Of a stretch of 64,000 bases of DNA, positions 1-8,658 are shown one piece after another. The stretch is from Limnohabitans sp. Bal53 (GTDB lineage: Bacteria; Pseudomonadota; Gammaproteobacteria; Burkholderiales; Burkholderiaceae_C). A program made the translations under genes and the position numbers. How positions within the stretch are numbered: position 1 is the stretch's first letter; each line of letters opens with the position of its first letter. The notes below the pieces were generated by a model. It made no database searches. It saw nothing but the letters and a program-made list of their open reading frames with translations, and had not been told where the DNA came from. Location: positions 62,001 to 126,000 of the forward strand of contig NZ_NESH01000001.1 of NCBI RefSeq assembly GCF_003063355.1, read 5' to 3'.

Positions 1-303
1 GGCCGCGATGAAACCCAGGCCCGTGCCCACACCCCCCAAAAACAAAGGCACATGCACGCCCGCCCGGTCGGCCCAGCGGCCCATGAACAAACCTCCGACA
101 CCAAAGCCGATCATCATCAAGGTGTAAGGCAAGGAAGCATCGGCCCGGCTGACGCCAAACTCGGCCTGAACGGCAGGCAGCACCACGGCCACCACGTACA
201 TGCTGGAGCCCCCCAGCGTCATCAAGGCCAGCGTGACCATCAAACGCCTTGCGGCATAAGCGGAGTCGATCAGGTGTTCAGCAGCGGCAGTCGTTGAGCT
301 CAT
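1..303 (-). CDS. MFS transporter, N-terminal part (runs off window edge)
   Basis: Reading leftwards from an ATG at 303, the frame stays open to the window edge and gives 101 residues. A first membrane helix lies at about residues 20-43 and a second at about 60-74. It is followed by the MFS motif-A-like GRWADRAG near residues 75-82, which marks the cytoplasmic loop between helices 2 and 3. The protein is therefore the start of a major facilitator superfamily secondary transporter of the inner membrane. The substrate cannot be told from this fragment. The C-terminal three quarters lie outside the window. Confidence 0.8.
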   Translation of the reverse strand, partial: MSSTTAAAEHLIDSAYAARRLMVTLALMTLGGSSMYVVAVVLPAVQAEFGVSRADASLPYTLMMIGFGVGGLFMGRWADRAGVHVPLFLGGVGTGLGFIAA

Positions 304-382
304 GCCACCAGATTAGCAGGCACAGACCCGCAAGCTTGGCAAATGCGGGACAAGCCGCCTGCGCTCAGGGGCAGGGGCAGTC

Positions 383-699
383 TCAGCTCACCACATCCTT
401 GATGCGCGGCCAAGTGTTCCGGATGTGTTCGCCCATGATGCGCGACAGGGCCTGACCGTCCCGAGCAGCCAAGGCCTGCATCATCTGCTCATGTTCGGCC
501 ATGGCGGCATTCCAATTTTCCAGGGTGGAGTTGGCGCTGCATCACGATCGCTTCGCGCACAGGTGTGCGGCCCCCCCAGCAGCTGGGCCACCTCCACCCA
601 TTGGATGCGCTCGCTCGGTCGCTGGCGCCAGGACACGATCAGGTCGCGCAAACGATGGGAAACTTCTTTGTGGAGCGCGTTGCACATTATTGGGGACAT
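383..699 (-). pseudogene. GntR/FadR-family regulator, frameshifted and internally deleted
   Basis: The minus strand carries the start of a GntR winged helix (LHKEVSHRLRDLI, then WVEVAQLLGG). A shift of one base at the G run near 573-579 is needed to continue into RTPVREAI, the classic end of the GntR recognition helix. The frame then jumps again into NWNAAMAEHEQMMQAL and IKDVVS, stopping at 383, which is the last helices of an FCD effector domain. Most of the FCD domain is missing, because about 105 codons remain where 220-240 are usual. Two frame breaks and a deletion argue for a dead gene. It sits divergent-side of the MFS transporter, which it may once have controlled. Confidence 0.7.
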
Positions 700-703
700 A
701 TTG

Positions 704-1001
704 GAGGTGTTGCCCGTTTTGGTCAGAACCTGCTCTAGTCTGGTACGTCCATGCCAATCAAATAGCCTATGAGGGAAATCAGGTTTTGTGCTAACCGCCG
801 TGACACGATCGGCCATTCGGTCAGACTCTGCATGCTTGTCATTGTTGAACGCACAAGTGCCGCGGACACTGCGCCCAAACATCCCATACACATGAGCTAC
901 GCATGCTCCAGGGGGCTTATCGGCCTAAAAAGCGACTGCCCGAGAGGCCCGAAACCAAAGACTTTCATCCAAAATCAAGCACCTCAGGGTGGCCTCGAAA
1001 C
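704..1001. other. No gene seen between GntR remnant and hypothetical gene
   Basis: About 300 bases with only short, unconvincing reading frames on both strands. I see no RNA gene, terminator or repeat here. It may be non-coding decay next to the GntR remnant. Confidence 0.5.
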
Positions 1002-1613
1002 TCAAGCTGCCAGCAAACTGTCCTCTGAAACCGGCGCGTCCAATGTTCTGGCGGGAATCAAATCAGATGCAGCGTGTTTGAACGCAGCTACCAATTGGCC
1101 CTCGCCCATCTCGAAAATATCGTCTTGAAGGAGTCGGGTAAAGAACAGATCAGCCGACAACTGCGGCGCGTGCTGATGGCAATAGTCGGTCACCAAGCTT
1201 CGATAAAAGCCCATAAAGTCAAGCATCAGGGCACAGGTTTTCTCCACATCGACCAGTTGCATCTGCTCGGGCACAGACAACAGTTTCAGCGGATTTTCGT
1301 TGTACAAACCAAACCGGGTCCAGCCGAATTTGGGATAAGCAGTTTGCACACGCCAGTCGGCGTAATAAGGCTTGAAATACGTTTGCATGCACTGGTCTGT
1401 GGCCACCAAAGCAAACAAGCACAACACAAACATGGGACGCAACTCAGGGTCGATGTCTTGGAGATCTTCTTGGACATGTGACCAGTTTTTGCCGCCAAAC
1501 TGGATCAGGTCCTTGTCGTTCAATATATCTCTCAGCACCTGGGGCACTTCGGTGAATTGAAGCTTGCCGATGTCACTTTGAAAACCATGGTCGAAGTATT
1601 TGACGATGCTCAT
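1002..1613 (-). CDS. Hypothetical protein, 203 aa
   Basis: An ATG at 1613 is preceded by an AAAGG-like ribosome binding site. The product is a soluble, fairly acidic protein without signal peptide or membrane segment. It is rich in Leu, Phe, Tyr and Trp in its middle part (for example FKPYYADWRV and GWTRFGLYNENPL), which suggests a folded globular domain of mainly helices. I do not recognise the family. It stands alone, and its upstream 300 bases are strikingly A+T rich compared with the rest of the region, so the gene may be a transferred singleton. Confidence 0.65.
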   Translation of the reverse strand: MSIVKYFDHGFQSDIGKLQFTEVPQVLRDILNDKDLIQFGGKNWSHVQEDLQDIDPELRPMFVLCLFALVATDQCMQTYFKPYYADWRVQTAYPKFGWTRFGLYNENPLKLLSVPEQMQLVDVEKTCALMLDFMGFYRSLVTDYCHQHAPQLSADLFFTRLLQDDIFEMGEGQLVAAFKHAASDLIPARTLDAPVSEDSLLAA

Positions 1614-1917
1614 CTTTGCCTTTCAATACAACAAATGAATTCAGCAAATGACCCATCCAAAATCTATGAAGCTGACGCGGGACAGAACAAGCCCCACAAA
1701 AAAATCCGGACAGGCACCTTTTACCGCAATCACAATTTATATTTTAAAGACATCTTAATAATTAATTTTTAAAATACAGCAGACATTTGAAAAAATATTA
1801 CATTTAGATTCAATTGCAGATGGATGGGTGCGAGGAACCCACCAGCTTGAGACCCCCCCCCGCAACCGATAACGAGAACTCAGGCTCCTTCAAAAAGAAC
1901 CCCAAAACCATTCAGCC
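1614..1917. other. A+T-rich intergenic region
   Basis: This stretch separates the hypothetical gene from the binding-protein gene. Positions 1720-1820 are very A+T rich (runs such as TTAATAATTAATTTTTAAAA), unlike the surrounding G+C-rich DNA. This probably includes the promoter of the hypothetical gene. No gene is seen. Confidence 0.5.
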
Positions 1918-3189
1918 TCACGGGCGTACCATCTGACAAGTGCTGGGCAAACTGGCCTGCTCGGCCTTGATCTGGCGCACCACTTTGAAGCCATAACCCG
2001 AGCCTTCAACGTCAAAGGGCACACCAGGTGTGCCTTGGCGTGCCATTACACCGACCGCCAGCGGTTGCTGAAACTGGTGGTCTTGGGCGCGCATGCTGCC
2101 GGTTTGCCCGGCGATGCTGACGCGGGCTTTTTCCAGTTGCATGGCCACAGCCACAGGATCGGTGCCCCCGGCTTTTTGCACCGCTTGCGCCAGCGCCTCG
2201 ATCATGAGCTGCATGCGCACATGCACATAATCTTCGGACGGTTTGGGAAAGCGTTGGCGGAAGTCTTGGTAAAACTGGGCGCTGGCCTGGCCTGGCACAT
2301 TGGGCAGCCAGTCGGCCACCGCGATCACGCGGCCCACACCGGCTTCACCAATGGCCGCAGGCGCGCCCAGGGCGTTGCCATAAAAGGTGTAGAACTTGCC
2401 TTCGTAACCGGCCTCGCGTGCAGCTTTGACCAAGAGCGTCAGGTCATTGCCCCAGTTGCCCGTGATCACGGCCTGAGCACCGCTGGCCTTGATCTTGGCC
2501 GCATAGGGCAAAAAGTCTTTGACCCGGCCCATGGGGTGCAACTCGTCGCCCACGATCTGCACATCTGGGCGCTGTACGCCCAACTGCCGCCGGGCCTCGC
2601 GCAATACGGCCTGCCCGAAGCTGTAGTCCTGACCGATCAAGTAGGCCGATTTGACGCTGGGGTCTTCGCGCAAGACCTGCATGAGGGCCGCCATGCGCAT
2701 GTCGGCATGGGCGTCAAAACGGAAATGCCAGAAGCTGCATTTCTCGTTGGTCAAGGCCGGATCAACCGCCGAGTAATTGAGAAAGAGCACGCGCCGGGTG
2801 GGCTCGCGCTCGTTGTGCTTGTTGATCGCGTCGATCAGGGCCGCCGCATTGGCCGAGGAGTTGCCTTGCAACACAACCTGTGCACCGTCATCGATGGCCG
2901 ATTTAAGGGCCGACAAAGCCTCTTCGCTTTGACCTTTGCTGTCGTGGCGCGTGAGCACCAGGGGCCGCATGCCTTGTGCGGTCTGGACGCCGCCGCGGGC
3001 ATTGACCCGCTCGACCGCCCAGGCGATGTTGCGCACCACAGATTCCCCCGTGTTGGCAAACGGGCCGCTCAGGCCCTCGATCAAGGCCAACCGAATGGGC
3101 ACGGGCGACTGGGCATGTGCAGGTACAAAACACAGAGCAGCGGCACACGCGAGCACCGCACGGCGCGAGAAAAAGGGGTGTGAATACAT
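1918..3189 (-). CDS. Branched-chain amino acid-type ABC transporter substrate-binding protein
   Basis: The product resembles LivK-type periplasmic binding proteins (type 1 fold, Peripla_BP_6). It starts with a signal peptide, best begun at the ATG at 3189 (SRRAVLACAAALC then AHAQ), because the longer frame to 3264 only adds residues unlike an export signal. The twin arginine in SRRAVL could suggest Tat export, but a Sec signal is equally possible. The mature part has the usual opening IRLALIEGLSGPFA and a central VITGNWGNDLTLL. It would capture amino acids or related small molecules for an ABC importer, but no permease or ATPase genes are adjacent. The exact ligand is unknown. Length is 423 residues, somewhat longer than LivK. 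Confidence 0.85.
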   Translation of the reverse strand: MYSHPFFSRRAVLACAAALCFVPAHAQSPVPIRLALIEGLSGPFANTGESVVRNIAWAVERVNARGGVQTAQGMRPLVLTRHDSKGQSEEALSALKSAIDDGAQVVLQGNSSANAAALIDAINKHNEREPTRRVLFLNYSAVDPALTNEKCSFWHFRFDAHADMRMAALMQVLREDPSVKSAYLIGQDYSFGQAVLREARRQLGVQRPDVQIVGDELHPMGRVKDFLPYAAKIKASGAQAVITGNWGNDLTLLVKAAREAGYEGKFYTFYGNALGAPAAIGEAGVGRVIAVADWLPNVPGQASAQFYQDFRQRFPKPSEDYVHVRMQLMIEALAQAVQKAGGTDPVAVAMQLEKARVSIAGQTGSMRAQDHQFQQPLAVGVMARQGTPGVPFDVEGSGYGFKVVRQIKAEQASLPSTCQMVRP

Positions 3190-3327
3190 GGCAAGACGGA
3201 TGAAGGACCGAAACTCAGCCCCTGCAAGCAAAGGGGCGGAGTTTAACCAGTCAGCGTGCACCACATCGGGTTAACCCGAATTCCCACAGGGTTTGTCCAG
3301 GGCTTGCTCAGGGCGTGTACCGAAACC

Positions 3328-4377
3328 TCAAGGCCGAGCTAACTCGTGCAGCGGCCAGCGCGGTTTCACATCAAAGCTGTAGCGCGCCTGGGCAGTTTGC
3401 GCGCCAGCTTGTAAGCGCATGGCGGCAGCCATGGCGATCATGGCGCCGTTGTCGGTGCACAGATGCAGCTCAGGGTAGTGCACCCGCACTTGGGCTTTGG
3501 TGCAGGCCGCGTTGAGCTGCGCACGCAATTCGCGGTTGGCCCCCACGCCACCGGCCACCACCAAACGCTTCATGCCGCTGGCTTTGAGCGCTGTCATGGA
3601 CTTTTTGACCAGCACCTCCACAATGGCGGCCTGGGTAGATGCGGCCAAATCAGCCCGCTCAGGTGCGCCTTCGGTGTGGGCGGCGGGGCCGATTTTCTGG
3701 CTTTGGGTCAGTACCGCCGTTTTGAGCCCGGCAAAGGAAAAATCCAGATCGCCGCTGTGCAGTAAAGGTCGGGGCAACTTGTAAGCCGCCGGGTTGCCCT
3801 GCTCGGCCAGACGCGAGAGGCCCGGACCACCGGGATAAGGCAGGCCCATGAGCTTGGCGGATTTGTCAAAGGCTTCGCCTGCAGCGTCGTCAATCGTTTC
3901 GCCCAGCAGTTCATAGCGGCCCACGCCGTCCACCCGCATCAGTTGCGTGTGGCCACCGGAGACCAGCAAGGCAATGAACGGGAATTCAGGCGGGTCGGCA
4001 CTCAAAAAAGGCGAGAGCAAATGCCCCTCCAAATGGTGCACACCCAACACCGGCTTGCCCAAAGACGCGGCCAGCGCACAGGCCACACCCGAGCCCACCA
4101 ACAGCGCCCCAGCCAGTCCCGGCCCCCGGGTGTAGGCCACCACGTCGATATCGGCCAAAGTAGCCCCCGCCTCGGCCAGGACCTGACGTGTGAGCGGCAG
4201 CACCCGGCGGATGTGGTCGCGGCTGGCCAACTCGGGCACCACACCGCCATAGGCCTGATGCATCTCGATCTGGCTGTAGAGCGCGTGCGACAACAAGCGC
4301 GGCATGTCAGGGCCCGTGGTGGCCACCAAGGCCACGCCCGTCTCGTCGCAAGAAGATTCGATACCCAATATGTGCAT
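3328..4377 (-). CDS. tsaD: tRNA N6-threonylcarbamoyladenosine transferase TsaD
   Basis: TsaD transfers the threonylcarbamoyl group to A37 of tRNAs that read ANN codons, acting with TsaB and TsaE. The protein begins [18 protein letters not shown], the family signature, so the start is placed at 4377 and not at the longer frame that reaches 4728. The metal-binding histidines are seen in [12 protein letters not shown], followed by the ATP-binding VSGGHTQLM and [11 protein letters not shown] late [10 protein letters not shown] and CTDNGAMIA complete the ASKHA fold. At 349 residues it has the usual length. It is divergent from the ModA-like gene across about 170 bases. Confidence 0.97.
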   Translation of the reverse strand: MHILGIESSCDETGVALVATTGPDMPRLLSHALYSQIEMHQAYGGVVPELASRDHIRRVLPLTRQVLAEAGATLADIDVVAYTRGPGLAGALLVGSGVACALAASLGKPVLGVHHLEGHLLSPFLSADPPEFPFIALLVSGGHTQLMRVDGVGRYELLGETIDDAAGEAFDKSAKLMGLPYPGGPGLSRLAEQGNPAAYKLPRPLLHSGDLDFSFAGLKTAVLTQSQKIGPAAHTEGAPERADLAASTQAAIVEVLVKKSMTALKASGMKRLVVAGGVGANRELRAQLNAACTKAQVRVHYPELHLCTDNGAMIAMAAAMRLQAGAQTAQARYSFDVKPRWPLHELARP

Positions 4378-4544
4378 GAGAGGGAGTTTAAGCGGGGCAT
4401 GAGGGGATGCTCCAGCCCTTGGCCATAATCTCAGCCAGATCGATGCCCTCTGCCCGATGAGTTTTGAGCCTTTTACCGTCCACGTGAAAGCTTTGGCCAC
4501 CGGGGCCTTGCGCCTCTCAACACCTTGCAATTCAAAGTCCACAC

Positions 4545-5234
4545 ATGACCCATCTCCAACTGATTTCTTCCATGGCCACCAAGCCGCTGCTGGCCGATCT
4601 GGTGGCGCTTTACCAAGCACAGGCCCCTGGCGTTCACATCCAGGTGGAGTCGGTCGGCGGCGTGGATGCGACTCAGCGCGTACAAGCCGGCGAGGGGTTT
4701 GATGCCGTGGTACTGGCCAGCGACGCAATCGACAAACTGATCGCCAGCGACCATGTACTGGCGGGCAGCCGGGTTGATCTGGTGCATTCGGGTGTGGCTG
4801 TGGCTGTGCCTGAGGGCCAGTCTGCGCCAGACATCGCCAGCGAAGACGCGCTGCGTCAAGCCGTGCTGGCCGCGCCCTCCGTGGGCCTGTCCACCGGCCC
4901 CAGTGGGGTGCAGCTGCGCCAACTGTTTGAGCGCTGGGGCATCCTCACGCAGATCGGGTCGAAATTGGTACAAGCCAAGCCAGGTGTGCCGGTGGGCGCC
5001 CTGCTGGCCCGTGGCGAGGTGGCGCTGGGCTTTCAGCAGCTGAGCGAAATGCGTGGCGTGGCAGGCATCACGGTGCTGGGCCCATTGCCCCAGGCGGTGC
5101 AGATCACGACCACCTTTTCAGGCTGTGTGCCCCACAGCTGCACACAGCCTGATGCGGTACGCAGCGTGTTGGCTTTTTGGGCATCGCCCGCCTGCCGGGC
5201 ATTGAAAGAACAACACGGCATGACCGCCCCTTGA
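4545..5234 (+). CDS. ModA-like extracellular substrate-binding protein lacking a signal peptide
   Basis: The 229-residue protein has the layout of the PBP type 2 fold of molybdate-binding ModA-like proteins: [10 protein letters not shown] near the start, [14 protein letters not shown], a central [19 protein letters not shown], and [11 protein letters not shown]. These match helices and strands that line the anion-binding cleft. There is no export signal at the N terminus ([16 protein letters not shown]), so it may stay in the cytoplasm or the true start may lie elsewhere. No ABC permease or ATPase is next to it. Sulfate, molybdate or an organic anion are all possible ligands. The assignment to the fold is fairly firm; the role is not. 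Confidence 0.75.
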   Translation: MTHLQLISSMATKPLLADLVALYQAQAPGVHIQVESVGGVDATQRVQAGEGFDAVVLASDAIDKLIASDHVLAGSRVDLVHSGVAVAVPEGQSAPDIASEDALRQAVLAAPSVGLSTGPSGVQLRQLFERWGILTQIGSKLVQAKPGVPVGALLARGEVALGFQQLSEMRGVAGITVLGPLPQAVQITTTFSGCVPHSCTQPDAVRSVLAFWASPACRALKEQHGMTAP

Positions 5235-5402
5235 CTTGCGCTTGACCCGCCGCACTCGCCGCGGATCAGACCGAGGTTCAGGCCCGTGCGCGGGCTCGCG
5301 CAAAGTCCAAACACTGGCCTTGCTGCCAACCCGTGTCCAAGTCCATGTCCACCTCCGCGTCATTCAGCATATGCCAAATATGTATTTGTGAGCCGAGTCT
5401 TG

Positions 5403-5438
5403 AGATCAGAAAATTGGAAAGATTGAATTTTCTGATCT
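5403..5438 (+). promoter_or_regulatory. Perfect 13-bp inverted repeat just before cobA
   Basis: The left arm AGATCAGAAAATT at 5403-5415 and the right arm AATTTTCTGATCT at 5426-5438 are exact complements, separated by a 10-base loop that contains GGAAAG. The right arm ends three bases before the cobA start codon at 5442. At the RNA level this hairpin would bury the sequence next to the start codon and present the purine-rich loop. At the DNA level it could be a regulator operator. It is not a terminator, because no T run follows. Confidence 0.7.
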
Positions 5439-5441
5439 GCC

Positions 5442-6242
5442 ATGACCTCTCTTTCTACCCCGCGCTGCACCCTGGTGGGTGCCGGCCCCGGCGACCCGGA
5501 ACTGCTCACACTCAAAGCCGTCAAAGCCATCACCCAAGCCACAGTGCTGCTGGTGGACGACTTGGTCAACGACGCGGTGCTGGAACATGCTTCGCCCACG
5601 GCACGCATCATTCATGTGGGCAAGCGCGGCGGCTGCGCCAGCACACCCCAAGCTTTCATCCACAAGCTCATGGTCCAGGCCGTCCATGCTGGTGAACAGG
5701 TGGTGCGCCTGAAAGGCGGCGACCCCTTCATTTTTGGCCGAGGCGGAGAAGAGGTTGAACATTTACGCGCAGCCGGCATCGACGTGCAAGTGGTCAACGG
5801 CATCACCTCGGGCCTGGCGGGCATGAGCAGCCTGGGGGCACCGCTCACCCACCGCGAGCACGCGCATGGGGTGGTGTTCGTCACAGGCCACGCCAAACCC
5901 GGCGACACCGGCACCGACTGGACTTTGCTGGCCCACACGGCCCAACAGGCCAAGTTGACTTTGGTGATCTACATGGGGGTGAACAGCTTGGCGCACATCA
6001 GCCAAGGTTTGCTGCAAGGCTTGCCCGCACGCACACCGGTGGCCGTCGTGCAAAACGCCAGCCTGCCCACGCAGCGCCAAGCCCTGTGCACACTGGGCGA
6101 TATGGTGGACACCATGAACCGGGAAGACCTGCAAAGCCCCAGCATCATCGTCGTGGGCGATGTCGTGCAAGGGGCCAGGGCTTGGGCCAGCCAAGCGAAC
6201 GTCCCAGAGCTCAAAACCCAGCCCCGAGCACTGCAAGCCTGA
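5442..6242 (+). CDS. cobA: Uroporphyrinogen-III C-methyltransferase (SUMT)
   Basis: This enzyme transfers two methyl groups from S-adenosylmethionine to uroporphyrinogen III to make precorrin-2, the branch point to siroheme and cobalamin. The diagnostic SAM-binding loop VGAGPGDPELLTLKA lies near residue 12 and the second signature RLKGGDPFIFGRGGEE near residue 90. The 266 residues match stand-alone SUMT with no CysG dehydrogenase/chelatase domain, so those steps must be supplied elsewhere. Translation starts directly after a perfect inverted repeat that could control it. No nitrite or sulfite reductase gene is adjacent to say which pathway it serves. Confidence 0.95.
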   Translation: MTSLSTPRCTLVGAGPGDPELLTLKAVKAITQATVLLVDDLVNDAVLEHASPTARIIHVGKRGGCASTPQAFIHKLMVQAVHAGEQVVRLKGGDPFIFGRGGEEVEHLRAAGIDVQVVNGITSGLAGMSSLGAPLTHREHAHGVVFVTGHAKPGDTGTDWTLLAHTAQQAKLTLVIYMGVNSLAHISQGLLQGLPARTPVAVVQNASLPTQRQALCTLGDMVDTMNREDLQSPSIIVVGDVVQGARAWASQANVPELKTQPRALQA

Positions 6243-6416
6243 AAACCCCGGTCCATGACCTGCTGGACCCATTCACCCCCAACGGCAAATTGACCAGCGC
6301 AGGCCCGATGTCGCAAGGCCTGGACATCCTCAAAGGCGTCATGAAGTCTTGAACGACTGACAGCGCGCCAGCCGAACGCCCTTCGGGGGGGGCTGCGCCC
6401 ACTACACTCTGGCCCC

Positions 6417-7646
6417 ATGAATACATGGGATGTGGTGATCGTGGGTGCCGGGGCAGCCGGTTTGTTTTGCGCGGGCTTGGCGGGCCAGCGCGGGCTGAAG
6501 GTGCTGGTCATCGACCACAGCGACAAAATCGCCGAAAAAATCCGCATCTCAGGGGGCGGGCGCTGCAACTTCACCAACCGACTGCTTGACGCCTCGGCCC
6601 CACAAAAGCACTTCATCAGCCAGAACCCGCACTTTTGCCGCTCGGCCTTGTCGCGCTACACACCGCAAGACTTCATCGACCTGGTGCAAAAGCACGGCAT
6701 CCCATTTCACGAAAAACACAAAGGCCAGCTATTTTGCGACCATTCGGCTGAAGACATCATCCGCATGCTGCTGGCCGAATGCGCGGCCGGCGGCGTCGAA
6801 ATCCGCACGGGCTGCAGCGTGAAATCGGTTGAAGCGCCCACTGACAACCACACCCGCTACACCCTGGACACCAGCGATGGCACCGTGCAAGCCACTTCGC
6901 TGGTGGTGGCCACAGGCGGTTTGTCCATCCCCAAAATCGGCGCCAGCGACTGGGGCTACCGCATCGCCAGCCAGTTTGGGCTGCGCCTGGTGGAGCGCCG
7001 CCCCGGCCTGGTGCCCCTGACCTTTGACGGCGAAGCTTGGGCTCCTTACGCCCATTTGGCAGGGCTCGCGCTGCCAGTGAGCATTGAGACGGGCGAGAAA
7101 AAAAGCCGCATGCACTTTGACGAAGACCTGCTGTTCACCCACCGGGGCTTGTCAGGGCCGGGTGTGTTGCAAATCTCCAGCTATTGGCAAGAAGGCACGC
7201 CGATTCGCCTGAACCTGGCCCCGGAGGTGAACTTGCCCGAGCGCCTGCAAGAGGCCAAGCTGCGCTCCAAAAAAATGCTGGGCAACGAATTGGCCACTCT
7301 GGTGCCCAGTCGCCTGGCCGAAGCCTGGGTCAGCCAGGACTCGGCCTTGCAGCGTACGGCCGCCGAGGTGCCCGACAAGGCCCTGAACAAACTGGCCGAG
7401 TCCCTGTCCAAGTGGCAGCTGATACCCAATGGCAGCGAAGGCTACAAAAAAGCCGAGGTCACTCTGGGCGGCGTGGACACGCGCGATGTGTCCTCACAAA
7501 CCATGGAATCCAAACAGCCCGGGCTGTACTTCATTGGCGAGGTGATCGACGTGACCGGCTGGCTGGGCGGCTACAACTTCCAATGGGCCTGGGCCAGCGC
7601 GCATGCGTGCGCTGGCGCTCTGGTCGAGCGTCAGGCGTGCCACTGA
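6417..7646 (+). CDS. NAD(P)/FAD-dependent oxidoreductase, BaiN/YhiN (HI0933) family
   Basis: The N terminus carries a dinucleotide-binding Rossmann motif, [18 protein letters not shown]. It is followed by the family signature [11 protein letters not shown] around residue 45 that contacts FAD. Near the C terminus [19 protein letters not shown] is the second flavin-binding block typical of this family. Length is 409 residues, as usual. Family members are cytoplasmic flavoproteins often annotated as aminoacetone oxidase family; their substrates in most bacteria are not known. Transcription continues towards rpsU, but rpsU has its own strong -10 element. Confidence 0.88.
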   Translation: MNTWDVVIVGAGAAGLFCAGLAGQRGLKVLVIDHSDKIAEKIRISGGGRCNFTNRLLDASAPQKHFISQNPHFCRSALSRYTPQDFIDLVQKHGIPFHEKHKGQLFCDHSAEDIIRMLLAECAAGGVEIRTGCSVKSVEAPTDNHTRYTLDTSDGTVQATSLVVATGGLSIPKIGASDWGYRIASQFGLRLVERRPGLVPLTFDGEAWAPYAHLAGLALPVSIETGEKKSRMHFDEDLLFTHRGLSGPGVLQISSYWQEGTPIRLNLAPEVNLPERLQEAKLRSKKMLGNELATLVPSRLAEAWVSQDSALQRTAAEVPDKALNKLAESLSKWQLIPNGSEGYKKAEVTLGGVDTRDVSSQTMESKQPGLYFIGEVIDVTGWLGGYNFQWAWASAHACAGALVERQACH

Positions 7647-7665
7647 ATCCCTCTGGATTCGGGGC

Positions 7666-7671
7666 TATAAT
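7666..7671 (+). promoter_or_regulatory. Promoter -10 of rpsU
   Basis: A perfect TATAAT stands 130 bases before the rpsU start codon, just after a short inverted repeat GAATCC-CTCT-GGATTC at 7645-7660. The -35 region is weak. Initiation near 7678 would give a leader of about 120 bases. Confidence 0.55.
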
Positions 7672-7800
7672 CTCAGGCTTTGCTGGCAAACCCCCGTCTG
7701 CCAAATACTAGTTCGTGACGGGGAACCGCCGGAACTGGCTTTCAAGGGCCCGATCTCCCTTGCTTGCGCAGCCGGCACATTTTTTGGAAACTTTGATTCA

Positions 7801-8013
7801 ATGACCACCATCCGCGTGAAAGAAAACGAGCCGTTTGACGTTGCCCTGCGTCGCTTCAAGCGCACCATCGAAAAACTCGGCCTGCTGACCGACCTGCGTG
7901 CCCGCGAGTTCTACGAAAAGCCCACCACTGAGCGCAAGCGCAAGAAGTCGGCTGCCGTCAAGCGTCACTACAAGCGCGTGCGCAGCATGCAGCTGCCCAA
8001 GAAGATGTATTGA
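7801..8013 (+). CDS. rpsU: 30S ribosomal protein S21
   Basis: The 70-residue basic protein is the small ribosomal subunit protein S21, which sits near the 3' end of 16S rRNA and helps initiation. It begins [20 protein letters not shown] and continues with the lysine- and arginine-rich tail [15 protein letters not shown]. The start is set at this ATG by homology, although the frame is open further upstream to 7603. It is followed at once by a strong terminator and then yqeY, the usual partner of rpsU in this group of bacteria. Confidence 0.97.
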   Translation: MTTIRVKENEPFDVALRRFKRTIEKLGLLTDLRAREFYEKPTTERKRKKSAAVKRHYKRVRSMQLPKKMY

Positions 8014-8049
8014 TCTTCTGATTTGTACGGCCTCACAAGGCCTGCAAAC

Positions 8050-8087
8050 AAGCCCGCTGGAGGACGCTCAGGCGGGCTTTGTTGTTT
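8050..8087 (+). terminator. Rho-independent terminator after rpsU
   Basis: The stem AAGCCCGC at 8050-8057 pairs with GCGGGCTT at 8072-8079 and is followed by a T-rich tract (TTGTTGTTT). It lies 37 bases after the rpsU stop codon and should at least partly separate rpsU from yqeY. Confidence 0.8.
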
Positions 8088-8123
8088 ATGCCTCTCCATT
8101 TCTAACACCACCAGGAGCCTCTC

Positions 8124-8570
8124 ATGAGCCTGAAAGAACAGATCACCGAAGACATGAAAACCGCGATGCGCGCCAAAGACGCCGAGCGTCTGGGCACCAT
8201 CCGCTTGCTGCTGTCGGCCATGAAGCAAAAGGAAGTGGACGAGCGCATCGAATTGGATGACGTGGCCGTGGTGGCCATCGTGGACAAGCTGATCAAACAG
8301 CGCAAGGACTCGATCGCCGCCTTTGAGCAAGCCGCCCGCCAAGACTTGGCCGACAAGGAAAAAGCCGAAATGGCTGTGCTGCTGGCTTACCTGCCCGCGC
8401 GCATGTCGGCCGAGGAAGTCACTGCGGCCGTGCAGGCCATCGTGGCGGACCTGGGTGCCAAGGGTCCTGGCGACATGGGCAAAGTGATGGGTGCTGTCAA
8501 AGCCCAGTTGGCTGGCAAGGCCGACATGGGCCAGGTGTCTGCTGCGGTGAAGGCTGCGCTGGCGGGATGA
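8124..8570 (+). CDS. yqeY: GatB/YqeY domain protein
   Basis: The 148-residue protein matches stand-alone YqeY. It begins MSLKEQITEDMKTAMRAKD and has the family's RLGTIRLLLSAMKQKE and later YLPARMSAEEV. YqeY resembles the tail domain of the GatB subunit of tRNA-dependent amidotransferase and is thought to bind tRNA, though its exact role is not settled. A ribosome binding site AGGAG precedes the ATG by seven bases. The gene follows rpsU, a pairing common in proteobacteria. Confidence 0.9.
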   Translation: MSLKEQITEDMKTAMRAKDAERLGTIRLLLSAMKQKEVDERIELDDVAVVAIVDKLIKQRKDSIAAFEQAARQDLADKEKAEMAVLLAYLPARMSAEEVTAAVQAIVADLGAKGPGDMGKVMGAVKAQLAGKADMGQVSAAVKAALAG

Positions 8571-8597
8571 TCGCGGTCGGAGACCGCTCCTACAAGG
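8571..8597 (-). repeat. REP-like hairpin with GTAG head
   Basis: On the minus strand the sequence reads TTGTAGGAGCGGTCTCCGAC followed by CGCGA. The arms GCGGTC and GACCGC at 8573-8587 form a 6-bp stem with a 3-base loop. A GTAG tetranucleotide next to a GC-rich imperfect hairpin is the hallmark of REP sequences mobilised by RAYT transposases. It begins right after the yqeY stop codon. Confidence 0.55.
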
Positions 8598-8605
8598 TCT
8601 AGAGG

Positions 8606-8649
8606 TGAGCGCGCCTGCAAGGCCAAGAGCTGAGCGCGCCTGCAAGGCC
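8606..8649 (+). repeat. Two 19-bp tandem direct repeats
   Basis: TGAGCGCGCCTGCAAGGCC occurs at 8606-8624 and again at 8631-8649, a period of 25 bases. The preceding segment (CTCCTACAAGGTCTAG) looks like a more degenerate third copy that merges with the REP-like hairpin. The whole cluster fills the gap between the converging yqeY and DMT transporter genes. Confidence 0.65.
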
Positions 8650-8658
8650 TAGTGTTTT

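Noticed and set aside
769-1128. 119-codon plus-strand frame between GntR remnant and hypothetical gene
   Set aside because: Low-quality composition, overlaps the end of the better supported minus-strand gene, and no ribosome binding site or motif.
2035-3183. 382-codon open frame on the plus strand opposite the substrate-binding protein
   Set aside because: Composition (Gly, His, Ala rich) and lack of motifs mark it as a shadow of the real minus-strand gene.
4378-4728. N-terminal extension of TsaD
   Set aside because: The family begins at MHILGIESS; the extension has no homology-like content and would cover the divergent promoter region and the next gene's start.
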